Source: Rhodomyrtus psidioides | Taxonomy: Eukaryota; Streptophyta; Magnoliopsida; Myrtales; Myrtaceae | NCBI GenBank assembly: GCA_021437785.1 | Contig: JAILYB010000104.1 | Location: forward strand, 2,604,001 to 2,668,000 | Reading direction: 5' to 3' | Length of the DNA: 64,000 bases | Shown: positions 1 to 9,719 of the stretch, in pieces | Layout of the letters: each line of letters begins with the position of its first letter | Position numbering within the stretch: the stretch's first letter is position 1 | Made by a program: the position numbers and the translations under genes | The notes under the pieces: model-generated | Told to the model about the DNA's origin: nothing | Seen by the model: only the letters and a program-made list of their open reading frames with translations | Database searches by the model: none

Positions 1-290
1 TCTACCCTAAAAACATGCTCATCCATAACCTTAATTGCTTCTTATCTTAGAAAAAAAGTAATAAAAGCTTAATTTTCCTTTTTCTTTCTTGCTTGTAGGC
101 AGTCTAATTGCTTGAATTCCGATGATAACGCATTGTTCTTCGATTAACGAGACGAGAGTGTAATAATTCCTCCGCTTAAGACATTTTTTTTTTCCCAAGG
201 GGAGGCGGGAGACTTTCAATGGATCTCCGTCTCTGGGGATGGCTCGACGGGAGTTTATTGTTTCCGGAAATGTGATTCTCTCAAGCACTA
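1..290. other. Intergenic sequence, no gene seen
   Basis: AT-rich DNA at the window edge with no reading frame that resembles a known protein and no clear splice-bounded exon. It could be the end of a gene lying outside the window, but nothing here supports that. Confidence 0.5.
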
Positions 291-293
291 TAA

Positions 294-1069
294 GGCTGCG
301 TATGGATAGTGGCAGGGGAAACTGTTTCTGTTCCAAAAGTGTTCCGGGAACACTTTTGGAGCAGAAACGCGTATGGTTCGAAAGTGTTCCGCGGAACACT
401 TTTGTGCCAAAGAACACTTTTGAAGGAACAAAAAAAACTTGCTTCTGGGATTTGAGAACACTTTTTGGAACACTTTTGAAACCACCATCCATCGTCGCCG
501 ACGCGATTACCACTCGCCGCCTCGCTAAAAGCCGACCGTCGACGGTCGCCGGTCTCCGGCCGCCGTCGTCGGCCGCGGTCGCCGTACACCGTCGCGGTCG
601 CCGGCCGCCGTTCGTCGGTCTCCGCCGCCGGTCGCTGCCGCCGCCGCCGCCGGCCGCCGTTCGTCGGTCTCCGCCGCCGGTCGCTGCCGCCGCCGGCCGC
701 CGCCATTGGTCGCCGCCGCCATCGCCGCCGGTCGCCGCAGCCGCCGGTCGCCCGCCGCCGATCGCCCGCCGCCGCCGTCGCCGGCCGCCGCCGGTCGCCG
801 CAGCCGCCGGTCGCCCGCCGCCGCCACCGGTCACAGCCGTCGCCGCCGCCGGTCGCCCGCCGCCGCCGCCACCGGTCGCAGCCGTCGCCGCCGCCGGTCG
901 CCCGCCGCCGGCCGTCGCCCACCTCCGATCGGCGACTGAAAAAAGTGTTTTTTTTTTTAAATTACCAAACGCGTTTTTTTCCTAAAAATCGTAATTTTGA
1001 ACAGAAACACAAAAAAATGTTTCTGTTCAAAAAATGCTCCCTGGAACAGAAACGCTTCCATACGCAGCC
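294..1069. mobile_element. Harbinger-like MITE with GC-rich core
   Basis: A 776-bp non-autonomous element. Its ends are a perfect 12-bp terminal inverted repeat (GGCTGCGTATGG at the left, its complement at 1058-1069), flanked on both sides by TAA (291-293 and 1070-1072). A 3-bp TAA/TTA target duplication with G-rich ends is the signature of PIF/Harbinger elements. The sub-terminal arms carry several short inverted copies of an AAAGTGTTCC-type motif and of CAGAAAC, so each end can fold on itself. The centre is a GC-rich minisatellite. No transposase is encoded. The long open frames across it on both strands are by-products of the stop-poor GC repeat. Confidence 0.8.
490..932. repeat. GC-rich degenerate minisatellite (MITE core)
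   Basis: About 440 bp built almost only of CCG, GCC, GTCGCC and related triplets, with CCGCCGGTCGCC as the recurring motif. It is very CpG-rich inside AT-rich DNA. Translation gives Arg/Pro/Ala or Gly/Arg low-complexity strings in several frames at once, which argues against coding. The same motif makes up the cores at about 52.27-52.62 and 53.04-53.84 kb. Confidence 0.85.
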
Positions 1070-1072
1070 TAA

Positions 1073-1389
1073 ATACCCTGTTTTTTTGGGGGAAAAGACA
1101 AATAACATTCTCCCTGTCGAAAGTGAAGTCCGTTACCGATTCTGTAAATAAATCCGAAAGAACAACGTTAAGATTATCAGAAACCGGTTCGCGAATTTAA
1201 TTCGCGAAGCGACTGTGGAGGTGCTTTCTCCCACGTCGTTTGAACAAATGGTTATGGTTTACTCCATCATTCAATCGGTCATGTATTCTTCTAAACGAGT
1301 CTCGATATCCCTAGCGTGACTATCGGAACACCCCGGAACTCGAAAGGGAAGAAGCATCGGGTGATCACGCAGCGCCTCCATAGTTCATT
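1073..1389. other. Intergenic sequence, nothing recognised
   Basis: About 300 bp between two MITEs. No coding exon, RNA gene or repeat structure was seen. Confidence 0.5.
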
Positions 1390-1960
1390 GGGAGAAGTGT
1401 TAAAAAAGTCATAAATCTATTGCACTAGTGCCAATTTAGTTCTGAACCCTTTTTTGGTGCCATTTCAGTCATAAACCTTTTCCATTGGTGTCAATTAAGT
1501 CTTAAACCTTTTATCGGTGCTAATTCAGTCCTAAACTTTTTGCATTGATGTTAATTCAGTCCTAAATCTTTTATATTTATGCTAATTGAGTTAATCCGAC
1601 TAATTTTGATCGAAAATGGCGAACTTGGACATCGGTTGACCTATGTGGCACGACAAATGTTGACTTGGATTTTTTTAATATTATTCTATAATTTTAAATA
1701 ATTTTAAAGCATTTTTTTTTGTTTTTTTTCAAAAAATTATTTAAAATATCAAAAAAATATTAAAAAATATCCACGTTAGCTCAAGTCGTGTCGCATAGGA
1801 CAATTGATGTTTGCGCCAATAATTTTCGATCAAAATTGATCGAATTGACTCAATTGACATAAATGCATAATATTTAGGACTAAATTGACACTAATGTAAA
1901 AGGTTTAAGACTGAATTGGCACTAATGCAATAGATTTAAGACTTTTTCGACACTTTTCCC
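1390..1960. mobile_element. Mutator-like MITE
   Basis: A 571-bp element with long imperfect terminal inverted repeats. The left end begins GGGAGAAGTGTTAAAAAAGT and the right end, read inward, begins GGGAAAAGTGTCGAAAAAGT. Each continues into tandem variants of 'gtgccaattcagtcctaaacc'. The flanks are ATAGTTCATT (1380-1389) and ATAATTCATT (1961-1970), a 10-bp target duplication with one mismatch, as expected for Mutator-like elements. The interior is AT-rich and non-coding. The same family recurs near 3.05-3.36, 17.20-17.73, 53.85, 62.5 and 63.7 kb. Confidence 0.8.
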
Positions 1961-1970
1961 ATAATTCATT

Positions 1971-3045
1971 TCATCCAATTCCAATTCATCCCGGCCTTGA
2001 GAAGGCTTAGGCATTAGCGAAGGTGAAGAGAGAGTTCTCCCTTTCTTTGTTTTTGGCCAATGTGGATCGACAAGCTTTTTCGCGCGTCCCGGCTACAAAC
2101 TCATGCGAAGGGGCAAGTTGAGAAAGGGTGATGGCGAGGTGGCGAGCTCGTCGAGGAACCCCGATGATTTGAGGCCACGAACCGATCCAACAAGGCACGT
2201 GCATATCTTCCCTCCCGGTGGTGGTGGTGGTGGTGGTGGTGGGGGTTGGGCACACCAGGCCATCCCCCGCCCCTATGCGAGATCACGTGATCTTGTTGAG
2301 CAACTTATATCATCATAATTTCTCAGCGCTCTTTAATGTCTTTGTAGCCTCAACTAACTAGAAATTATTCGAAAGGAAGATGAAATTAGACGGTGGTTTG
2401 TTTCGCAGCAGCCTGTCCCGGAAAACGTCCGACACTGATGTGTGTGGGGGGGGAGGGGAAGGGGAAGGCTCCTGCTCGCTCCAACCAGATAAATCATTTT
2501 CGCGACGCGTATTATGCACCTAATCGAGCTTTTATGGTGATCCTGTTAGGTGCCGCGGGTCATGTACCGATCATCCAATTACCACATGATTGGTTCCATG
2601 GTACCCACAAAAAAAAATAATAATAAGAAGAAGAACTGGATCATGATTGGTTTGGTTGGAGTGGATAGGCATTGGGGACTAATTGGGGGAGGACCACTGC
2701 TTTTCAGTTCGAGCACCGGATCGGTTTGATTAAGCCATTGGCATGAGCTTCACAAGCATCCTGTTCCGGATGTAATGCTTTCTTCTTCATCACTCGTTTT
2801 CTCCCTGGAAAAAAGTTGCGAGCTTTAGAAGTTAGAGAAGCACCCATCTCGTGGGATTGCAATTATTCAATGTGGGCTCCTGCCTTTAGGACAATTTGAA
2901 ACGAAAGCAATCGTAAACAGATGGTTGTGATGAAAAGGGGCGCCTTAAGAAAGCGCTGATCTTGACGTTTACATCTTAGGGTGCCCACTAATCCCACTTA
3001 GTGTAGCATGATCGCTAAACTATGTTCTGGTCGCATCCGAAGTCC
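1971..3045. other. Intergenic sequence with simple repeats
   Basis: No convincing exon. It contains a (GGT)n tract at about 2218-2244 and short G-runs near 2445-2465. Several 60-90 residue open frames exist on both strands, but they overlap one another and resemble no family. Confidence 0.5.
2218..2244. repeat. (GGT)n microsatellite
   Basis: About eight to nine GGT triplets running into a G-rich stretch. On the opposite strand this gives a spurious poly-His frame. Confidence 0.8.
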
Positions 3046-3049
3046 GCCC

Positions 3050-3357
3050 ATGATTCCGGAGTTCGGTCCTAAATCTATTGTACGGATGCTAATCCAATCA
3101 TAAACTTTTCGATTTTGTCAATTTTGTCCCAAGCCTTTTGTACGACAATGCGGAAAACAAATACCGATGTGGCAGTGTGCCACGTTGGGCTGCCGGCAAA
3201 GATTGGATCACCACGTCGGTAATTTCCGGTGAAAATTGACCAGAAAAGCCGCATGGAAGTTTCGCGCAAAAGTTTTGGATTAAATTGAAGGGATTGAATA
3301 GTTTAGTACTGAATTGACATTCGTATAATAAGTTTAGAAACTGATTCGATAACTTCA
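3050..3357. mobile_element. Degenerate Mutator-like MITE
   Basis: The ends resemble the 1390-1960 family: 'gtcctaaatctattgta' at the left, and 'gaattgacattcgta' plus 'agtttag' variants at the right in inverse orientation. The terminal repeats are decayed and I could not define a target duplication, so the ends are approximate. Minus-strand frames across it are not genes. Confidence 0.5.
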
Positions 3358-3360
3358 CCG

Positions 3361-5090
3361 GTGATGACAACGTGTGTTATTCTTTTAGTACCCAGTGATA
3401 TGAGGCACCGGTTTTCCACTAGCAATGCTAGGTGCTGGACCTCCAAGGCTCCAACCCCATCATTGTGCATAATTCACAGAGTCATGATACATTAAAGGCC
3501 AATGCTCCCTAGTGTTGACACACTTTTCTCCCTAATCTACACGGTATGTAGGTCGATAGGTATTGGCCAAAATATGATGAGAGGCCCACATTTATTTATT
3601 TTTACGTGACTTGAAGCCTTTGAATCCTCCCCCTCCACTTTCGGTCAAACATCGACAGCAAAATTCGGTGGGGAGGGATCGAACCTCAATGATGAGGATG
3701 TTGTGTTCTAGTTGAAAGCATTAGTACAGTACTCGGACATCATTCATCGTGCTCTAGTAGTGCCAACGACATATAGGTGAGTAAGGCGCGAATTTTAAAT
3801 AGTCATTTATTTAGAGTTCCTACCGTATCTTAATATTGTTCTATTGAAAAGAAAGAAAGAAAGAAGGAAGGAAACCCCTCTTTACCTACATTCGTAATCT
3901 TTTGTTTTCCACGAGGTCACGATATCAAGGTGTTGCGCCAAATTTTCGTATCACGGGCGCGGCGCCGGATTCAAAACCGAGCACGTAAATAGGTTTTTTT
4001 GAACTTGTGGGGACTGTGATTGAGGTGGTGGTGGAAGGTTATCGCTCAAACATTAGATAAGAGAAGCATCTTTTCAATCCAATCAACTGAATTTGTCAAC
4101 AGACCCTAGACGGGTGCTTGCGTGCACATGAACATAATCGGCAAATAAGTTCTGATGGTCACACAAGCCATGTATACTTTTTTTGGGGGGGGGGGGGGGG
4201 GAAAGGGACTTTCCTAAATCTAATTTTCCTCGAAAATGAGGGAGAAAAAAAAAAAAAACCCCTTGGGAGAATACAATCTTCAGGCGGTTCCAATAATTAG
4301 TAGACAAAATTCGAAGATCATGATATCGACATTGTCTTGTGTCGTTTTGCCACTAAGGTCGTGCCCTACAATCATGGCCAAGACTTGGCGCCAACACCGT
4401 AATGTCAATGCTTCTTTTTTTTGTATCCCACTTGGCAAATTGGACAGCAGAAAAGCAAATTCAGTTCACTGTTGAGCGGTTCTGTCGTGCTCCGGTCAAT
4501 TTCAACCGACGCTGGTAACGCAGCGTGTGTTCCTTTGGTAGCTGGTTTTAGAGGCCCAAAAAGAGATTCTTTTGACAAGCTTTTGGGCTCGTATTGTCCA
4601 TTTTAGGGTCCGATGGGCCTATGTTTCCAGCAAATTGCCCAAGCCCGTTTGCCCGGAAACGCCGAATTTGACCCGAGGCCTAAAAGTAAAAGATCCTCAA
4701 GGGACTAGTAATTTCCTACCCTCATGCCGTGGTTGATCCGGGGGTTATGGCTTTCAAATACACTGTTGAGAAGTTTTCTCTTGGCCAAGTGGGCTATGGT
4801 GATACTGGAAATGATAAACAAATGCTTTTCGCGATTTCCACGGTGTTTTCGTTTCTGTCGCGAAAGTGAAAGGGTATCCTAGATGGGTTTATTGAAATTT
4901 TACGAGCAACTTGCTGAATCTTTTCGTCTTTTGACAAGCCGATCTTTATTTGAGCTAAGATGAAATCGGATCACAGCTTAACAAATGCTAGTAACTTAGG
5001 CTGAATCCGTGATTACAGGAAGATTAATGAACAATGGGTACTGTTACAAAGGATTCTAGGCACAGAGGTCAACCATTCAGAGCTTCTCAA
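3361..5090. other. Intergenic sequence, nothing recognised
   Basis: AT-rich DNA with a purine tract near 3848-3875 and a G-run near 4186-4201. There is no frame with family similarity and no coherent splice-bounded exon. The 60-80 residue frames are unsupported. Confidence 0.5.
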
Positions 5091-5189
5091 ACGTGTCCGA
5101 TCGGCGTCTTTCCGGAGCTTTTGTTGGAGGCATTTCGCTCTTATTGGGCTTCATTGCTTTCGACAAGGGAATGTGCAGGCGCGGGCCGA

Positions 5190-5880
5190 CATTTGGTACT
5201 ATAATACTACCATTGCGCCCGCCTGAAATCTGGAGACGGGGTCAGGTTCGTAATGAGATTACCTGCAGGGGCGGATGTCCACCGGTTCTGATTCTAGATC
5301 CTCTGGAAGAGCATCGGCGGTCGGACGAATCAGAGAATGGAGCATTGCCATCCTTTCCTTTCTATCTAGTATCTGCCCCACTCCGATTGATTCCGTCGTA
5401 TTGTGAAGGTCACAGTTAGGGTTCACAAACAGGTGGGGGTGCCCATGAAGTTAAAAGCTTCAAACTTCTCATTCGCGGGAGGCTTATTTTCGGGGGAGTT
5501 CAGGGTAAAATCGACTGCAGCTACAAGTATCCTGCTCATGATCTCATAACCATCTCATAAATTGCTCTTCCTGATACGTCCTAGCGGTGCGATGCAGCCA
5601 CGAATGGCGGATTGAATAGGAACACCCTTCCTGGCCATGTGCAAACCCGCGGGTACCGCGATGACTGCTCCAAGAGTGTGTACCGCCAGAAATTTTCCAT
5701 CGTTCCTGGCGTGATCTTGAAGCGGGAGCTCGCACGAGAGGCACATCATGCCCAGCATGAAGTCCCTGAGCACTGTGGCCTGCCGAGGCATTGTGCTTCC
5801 TTCCTTCATTGGCTTTCGAGTATCTACATTGTTGGGAACGTGACGGTGAGATTGAGCCAGGTTACATAAATTTGTTACCA
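5190..5880 (-). pseudogene. Decayed At4g10955-like alpha/beta-hydrolase (copy 1)
   Basis: Minus-strand fragments of the plant At4g10955-like lipase family (annotated in plants as 'GDSL esterase/lipase', but an alpha/beta-hydrolase). At about 5600-5720 a stretch reads as a corrupted nucleophile-elbow region: HTLGA where the family has GHSLGA, followed by ARKGVPIQS. At about 5205-5245 the C-terminal signature NLTPSPDFRRAQW is recognisable. The two parts lie in different frames, the segment between the oxyanion region and the elbow is compressed, and the catalytic Ser is not preserved. No N-terminal exon was found, so this is a pseudogene. It parallels copy 2 at 7370-8178. The flank at about 6340-6800 matches the flank of copy 2 at about 14280-14720, which indicates a tandem duplication. 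Confidence 0.65.
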
Positions 5881-7150
5881 CTCGATCACACTGAGATGGG
5901 ATGGGTAAACATGCCCCTATAATTTGTCGTGAACTCCTAATGCCTCCTCAAAGGTGTTCACCAGCAAACGAAGCTAGAAGAACAGGATCTCCAATGAACA
6001 GGGTAGGTCGATCAGAGTACCCTGCTTTTATCCACTCATCTGAAAGGGAATAATAGTATTTGAAACGTATCAGAGTTGCCATGATTAACCTCATCAATTC
6101 ATCAAATTGGAACTTAATGAGACATCAAGCATGCAAATGCTAAGGCCCACTTTCCTCGCATTATCCAATGAAGGATTCGGCCACAGCAACAAGGACGATC
6201 TCCCTAGTTTTGGGACCAAAATCGAGGAAGACAAAATGTAGTTGCAATCTCTAATGTGAACCCTGAAGCAGAAGAAGAAAACGGGCATCTCATATATCCT
6301 GACTTTCGTACCACACTCACTTTGTCGCCATAACTTCTCAAAACGTTAACTCGAATTAAACTTTTGACATTGTGGTTCTTCCTCTACTGAAAAAGAGAGA
6401 AATTTGTAGTTTAGAGGGTAATCTGAGAACTCAGTAAACAGAGGACTGTGTAGGATCACTCGATTAAGCTTCTTTCCACTGCCCACCATTTTTTTCGGCC
6501 CTCCATTTCCTGCATTTACGCAGGACACCGGGCTCGTGACTATCAGCATAAGTGGCAATTCTGCACAATAAATTAAAGAGCTTTTCAAGTCAAACCACAA
6601 GTTCCAATCAAGAAAGAGTAGCATCTGGTTTCCCTATGCAATCCCAGATAACCTTTGTGATGATTGACTTGGCGCGCCAGAAAGAGAGCCAGGAGTGAAG
6701 CTGAAGAAAAACAAACGCCGTTCGTGATTCTTTCAGAAATCATGTGCACATTTGGCCTGCAAATCGGAATGCATTGGGTAGGTCAAAATTTGGAAAGAAA
6801 GAATGTGTAGGAACTTCGCTTGGAAAACATGAAAAAAGGTAGTTGACATCTTTCATCGTATTCGGCTGCTAACAAATTAAGATGAGCATTTGTGTTGCTC
6901 GCTAAAATCACTGCGATACTTTCGCACTCCTGCCTGTTGTCCTCATGGATGAATACCGACTTATCGAAAAAAAGAGATCAGGTGCTATTTAATCTGATAA
7001 CCATGTGAAGATCTCTTGCTAATACAAACTATGTCTTTCCCATCACTTTCTAATGCTCCACTTTCAGTTTCATTATAAGCTAAGGACTCTTATCAAGAGA
7101 GGAGGTTAGGAGAGAAGAAGAAAAAGAAGCGGATGATCACAGTTTTTCTT
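5881..7150. repeat. Upstream flank of lipase copy 1, duplicated near 14.3-14.7 kb
   Basis: No coding exon is evident. The part around 6340-6800 shares blocks with 14280-14720, such as 'tttcctgcattta' and a 'gtgcac.tttggcc' block near 6745 and 14657. The order is the same as in copy 2, before the Copia insertion. This looks like the non-coding part of a roughly 2-kb tandem duplication. Confidence 0.45.
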
Positions 7151-7369
7151 TATAGGATAAGCACAAATCACAGTTCAGCACATAATTCTAACATATGATT
7201 GAATACAGAGTGAGTGAAGAGAAATCATTAAGGATGGCGTTATGACAGGATTCCATATGCATGGAGCTCGGTGTTTCACAGTTTTGCAGCGACTTTTCAT
7301 CCAGGCCTTTGCTGAGTGTGTCCTGGAGGCATCTCGATCATCTCGAACTTCATTTCCTTCGGCAAGAAC

Positions 7370-8178
7370 ATATGCAACACCCGACCGACATTCAGTACGA
7401 TCATCCCACCACTGCTCAACGCCATGCGCCTGTCTAAAATCTGGAGATGGACACAGATTGGTGGTGAGACAGGCCGATGGGAGGTGTTGAGTGATTCTGC
7501 TTCTGAATCCTTCCCGGTTGCATCCATTTGCCAGTTTAATCAGTGAATTTTGCATTGCGAGCCTCTCTGTTTTCCCCGCTCCGATTGATTTCATCGGTGT
7601 TCGAAGCTCAAATTAACTTATGTAACCGAACGGAGGTAATCTTCAGGATTCAAAAAAAAGTTCGTCTCCCAGGAGGACAAGACTTCGAACTTGTCATGTA
7701 CTAGAGGCTAATTCTTGGGAGGGTTCAGAGCGGCAACAGTTGCAGCTTTGAGTAACCTAGCTAAGATCATCAACCTGTCTCTCAAGTTGTGGTCCTTGAT
7801 ACGTCCCCACCGGCACGGTCACAAATGGTGGATTGTATAGGTATGTCTTTAGAGGAAAATTCTTCCTGGCCATCTTCTCACCGACAAGTACCAAGACGGC
7901 AGCACCCAGAGCATGCCCTGCCAACCACACATTAGCTGCCCTGACTGAATGCAAGAGATGCCCCACCACTCCTAAAGCAGACTTGAAGCGGGAGCACCTG
8001 TGGAGCGGACTAGAGATACACATCGCTACTAGCTTGGAATCGCCTATCGAAGTGGCCGGAGTAAGCAACATTCCTCTGAGGGCGATGGCATAAGCTGGGC
8101 CATTTCTTACCCGATCAGGAAGCACGGACTAGTAAACGGCACCAAAGATGGTAGAATGAACCTCATCAACGAAAACGT
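7370..8178 (-). pseudogene. At4g10955-like alpha/beta-hydrolase, 3' part (copy 2)
   Basis: Main body of a second lipase copy, read on the minus strand. It continues directly from the piece at 13582-13732, from which it was separated by the Copia insertion. Recognisable segments in order: DEVHSTIFGAVY (about 8130-8170), YAIALRG, WLAGHALGAAVLVLVG (family: GHSLG), MARKNFPLKTYLYNPPF, then in another frame AATVAALNPPK, then IGAGKTERLAMQNS and LPSACLTTNLCPSPDFRQAH with GVEQWW near 7400. Damage includes a TAG directly after GAVY, a frameshift plus TAG after the QVDDLS segment (about 7757), and replacement of the nucleophile Ser by Ala. Known family: plant lipase-3-type hydrolases of poorly defined substrate. 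This copy cannot make a full enzyme. Confidence 0.8.
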
Positions 8179-8824
8179 TGTTGGGAAAAACAGACAAGCA
8201 GCGGATATAACTTTCCCCCCTTTGACTAAACCTGTGAGAAACCGATTCGAGCACAACCAATGGAAATATGCGAATTGAAAGAAAAACAACACCAGAATCT
8301 TTTACGTGGAAAACCCCTTCAATGCGAAGGATAAAAACCACGAGACCGCTCACGGAGTCTACCCCGAATCTCCACTATATATCAATCGTTTGGATACACA
8401 AACTCGCTGAATACAACGACAATAAAATCCCAAAGCTATAAGTGGAGATCAAGCAGCAACAACACCGTAGACGAGAGAACCGGATGAAAATCACCCCCAA
8501 AATATGCAGTCCCGAAATACCCACGAACAGCTACAGTAAATACCTTGAAATCACGATTCAACCGTACAGAATCAAGAACAACGAGTCTTGAAGATGCTGT
8601 CAAAATTTCAGCCCAATCGGACCACGGGAAGACCTCCGATCGTCGATTTGATCTCAGATGGACGCCCAGAAAAACTGCAGTATTTTTCTGCGTTTTTGCT
8701 CTTTGTCCTCTCGGTGGCTGCTCTCTCTATTTCTCTCTCGTGCGTGTGTGTTCTGCCATGTGTTGCTGCTGCTGCCCTAGGTTTTTAACAACCTAATGGG
8801 CTGGATTGGGCCCAAAGCCCAACA
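8179..8824 (-). repeat. Copia 3' LTR
   Basis: A 646-bp direct repeat of 12938-13581. By eye the only differences from the other LTR are two single-C length changes in C-runs (near 8216-8221 and near 8360). This is the 3' LTR, because the coding frame is on the minus strand. Confidence 0.96.
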
Positions 8825-8837
8825 AATCTCCCCCTCC
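8825..8837 (-). other. Polypurine tract of Copia element
   Basis: Read on the minus strand this is GGAGGGGGAGATT, directly before the 3' LTR. That is the position and composition expected of the primer for plus-strand DNA synthesis. Confidence 0.75.
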
Positions 8838-8873
8838 AGCCCATTAAGGGAGATCTCGACACAAAAGAATTCA

Positions 8874-9719
8874 TCAGAAATCCATGCCGGCCTGACGCCG
8901 ACAAAATTCATACTTCTCTCTAGTGAGAGCCTTCGTCATCATATCTGAAGCATTATCTTCTGTGTGTACTTTCTCAAGTTCTAACCCTTTGGATTCCAGA
9001 GTTTCTCGTATCCAGTGATACCTCACATCAATATGCTTTGACCTGGCATGAAAAGTGGAATTCTTTGCAAGATGTATAGCACTTTGATTATCACAAAGTA
9101 AAACATACCTCTCTTGACTGAAACCAAGTTCCTGCGTGAACTCTTTCATCCAAAGCAATTCCTTACATGCTTCAGTTGCTGCGATGAACTCTGCCTCTGT
9201 CGTCGACAAGGCAACACATTTTTGCAACCTTGACTGCCAAGCCACAGCTCCCCCTGAGAAAGTAATCAGATAACCCGAAGTAGATTTCCTTGTGTCAATA
9301 TCACCTGCCATGTCAGAATCAGTATATCCAACAAGAATCGGCTTATCACTCCCAAATGAAAGTCTCAAACTAGAAGTGCCTCGGAGATATCTCAATATCC
9401 ACTTCAATGCATTCCAGTGCTCTCTACCTGGATTTGACATAAAACGGCTAACCACTCCAACTGCATGAGCTATATCTGGTCTTGTGCAAACCATTGCATA
9501 CATCAGACTACCCACTGCAGAAGCATAAGGAACTTTTTCCATCTCTTTCAGATCTTTCTCAGTTGACGGACATTGTTTATGACTAAGCTTAAAGTGCGTA
9601 GCAAGAGGTGTACTTACAACTTTAGCTTTGTCCATTTTGAACCTTTGAAGTACTTTCTCTATGTACTTCTCTTGAGATAACCATAATCTCTTCGCCTGTC
9701 TGTCGCGAGTGATCCTCAT
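8874..9719 (-). CDS. Copia pol, C-terminal RT/RNase H part
   Basis: A 281-residue frame holding the end of reverse transcriptase and the RNase H domain. Visible signatures: MRITRDRQAKRLWLSQEKYI at the start (connection after RT), then SAVGSLMYAM, TRPDIAHAVGVVSRFMSNPG, DSDMAGDIDTRKSTSGYLIT, ALSTTEAEFIAATEACKE and ADMMTKALTRE-like SDMMTKAL at the end, all standard for Copia. Its first Met is internal to pol. It lies in a different frame from the upstream gag-pol part, which it overlaps by 4 nt, so it is a piece of the same polyprotein cut off by frameshifts and not a separate gene. Confidence 0.95.
   Translation of the reverse strand: MRITRDRQAKRLWLSQEKYIEKVLQRFKMDKAKVVSTPLATHFKLSHKQCPSTEKDLKEMEKVPYASAVGSLMYAMVCTRPDIAHAVGVVSRFMSNPGREHWNALKWILRYLRGTSSLRLSFGSDKPILVGYTDSDMAGDIDTRKSTSGYLITFSGGAVAWQSRLQKCVALSTTEAEFIAATEACKELLWMKEFTQELGFSQERYVLLCDNQSAIHLAKNSTFHARSKHIDVRYHWIRETLESKGLELEKVHTEDNASDMMTKALTREKYEFCRRQAGMDF

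Noticed and set aside
239..985. Long overlapping open frames (up to 267 codons) on both strands across the GC-rich core at 0.5-0.93 kb
   Set aside because: Low-complexity Arg/Pro/Ala/Gly strings in several frames at once. The frames exist because GC-only triplets lack stop codons, and they run across the terminal repeats of a MITE.
2101..2320. Possible His-rich or Gly-rich protein at 2.1-2.3 kb
   Set aside because: Produced by the (GGT)n microsatellite in two frames.
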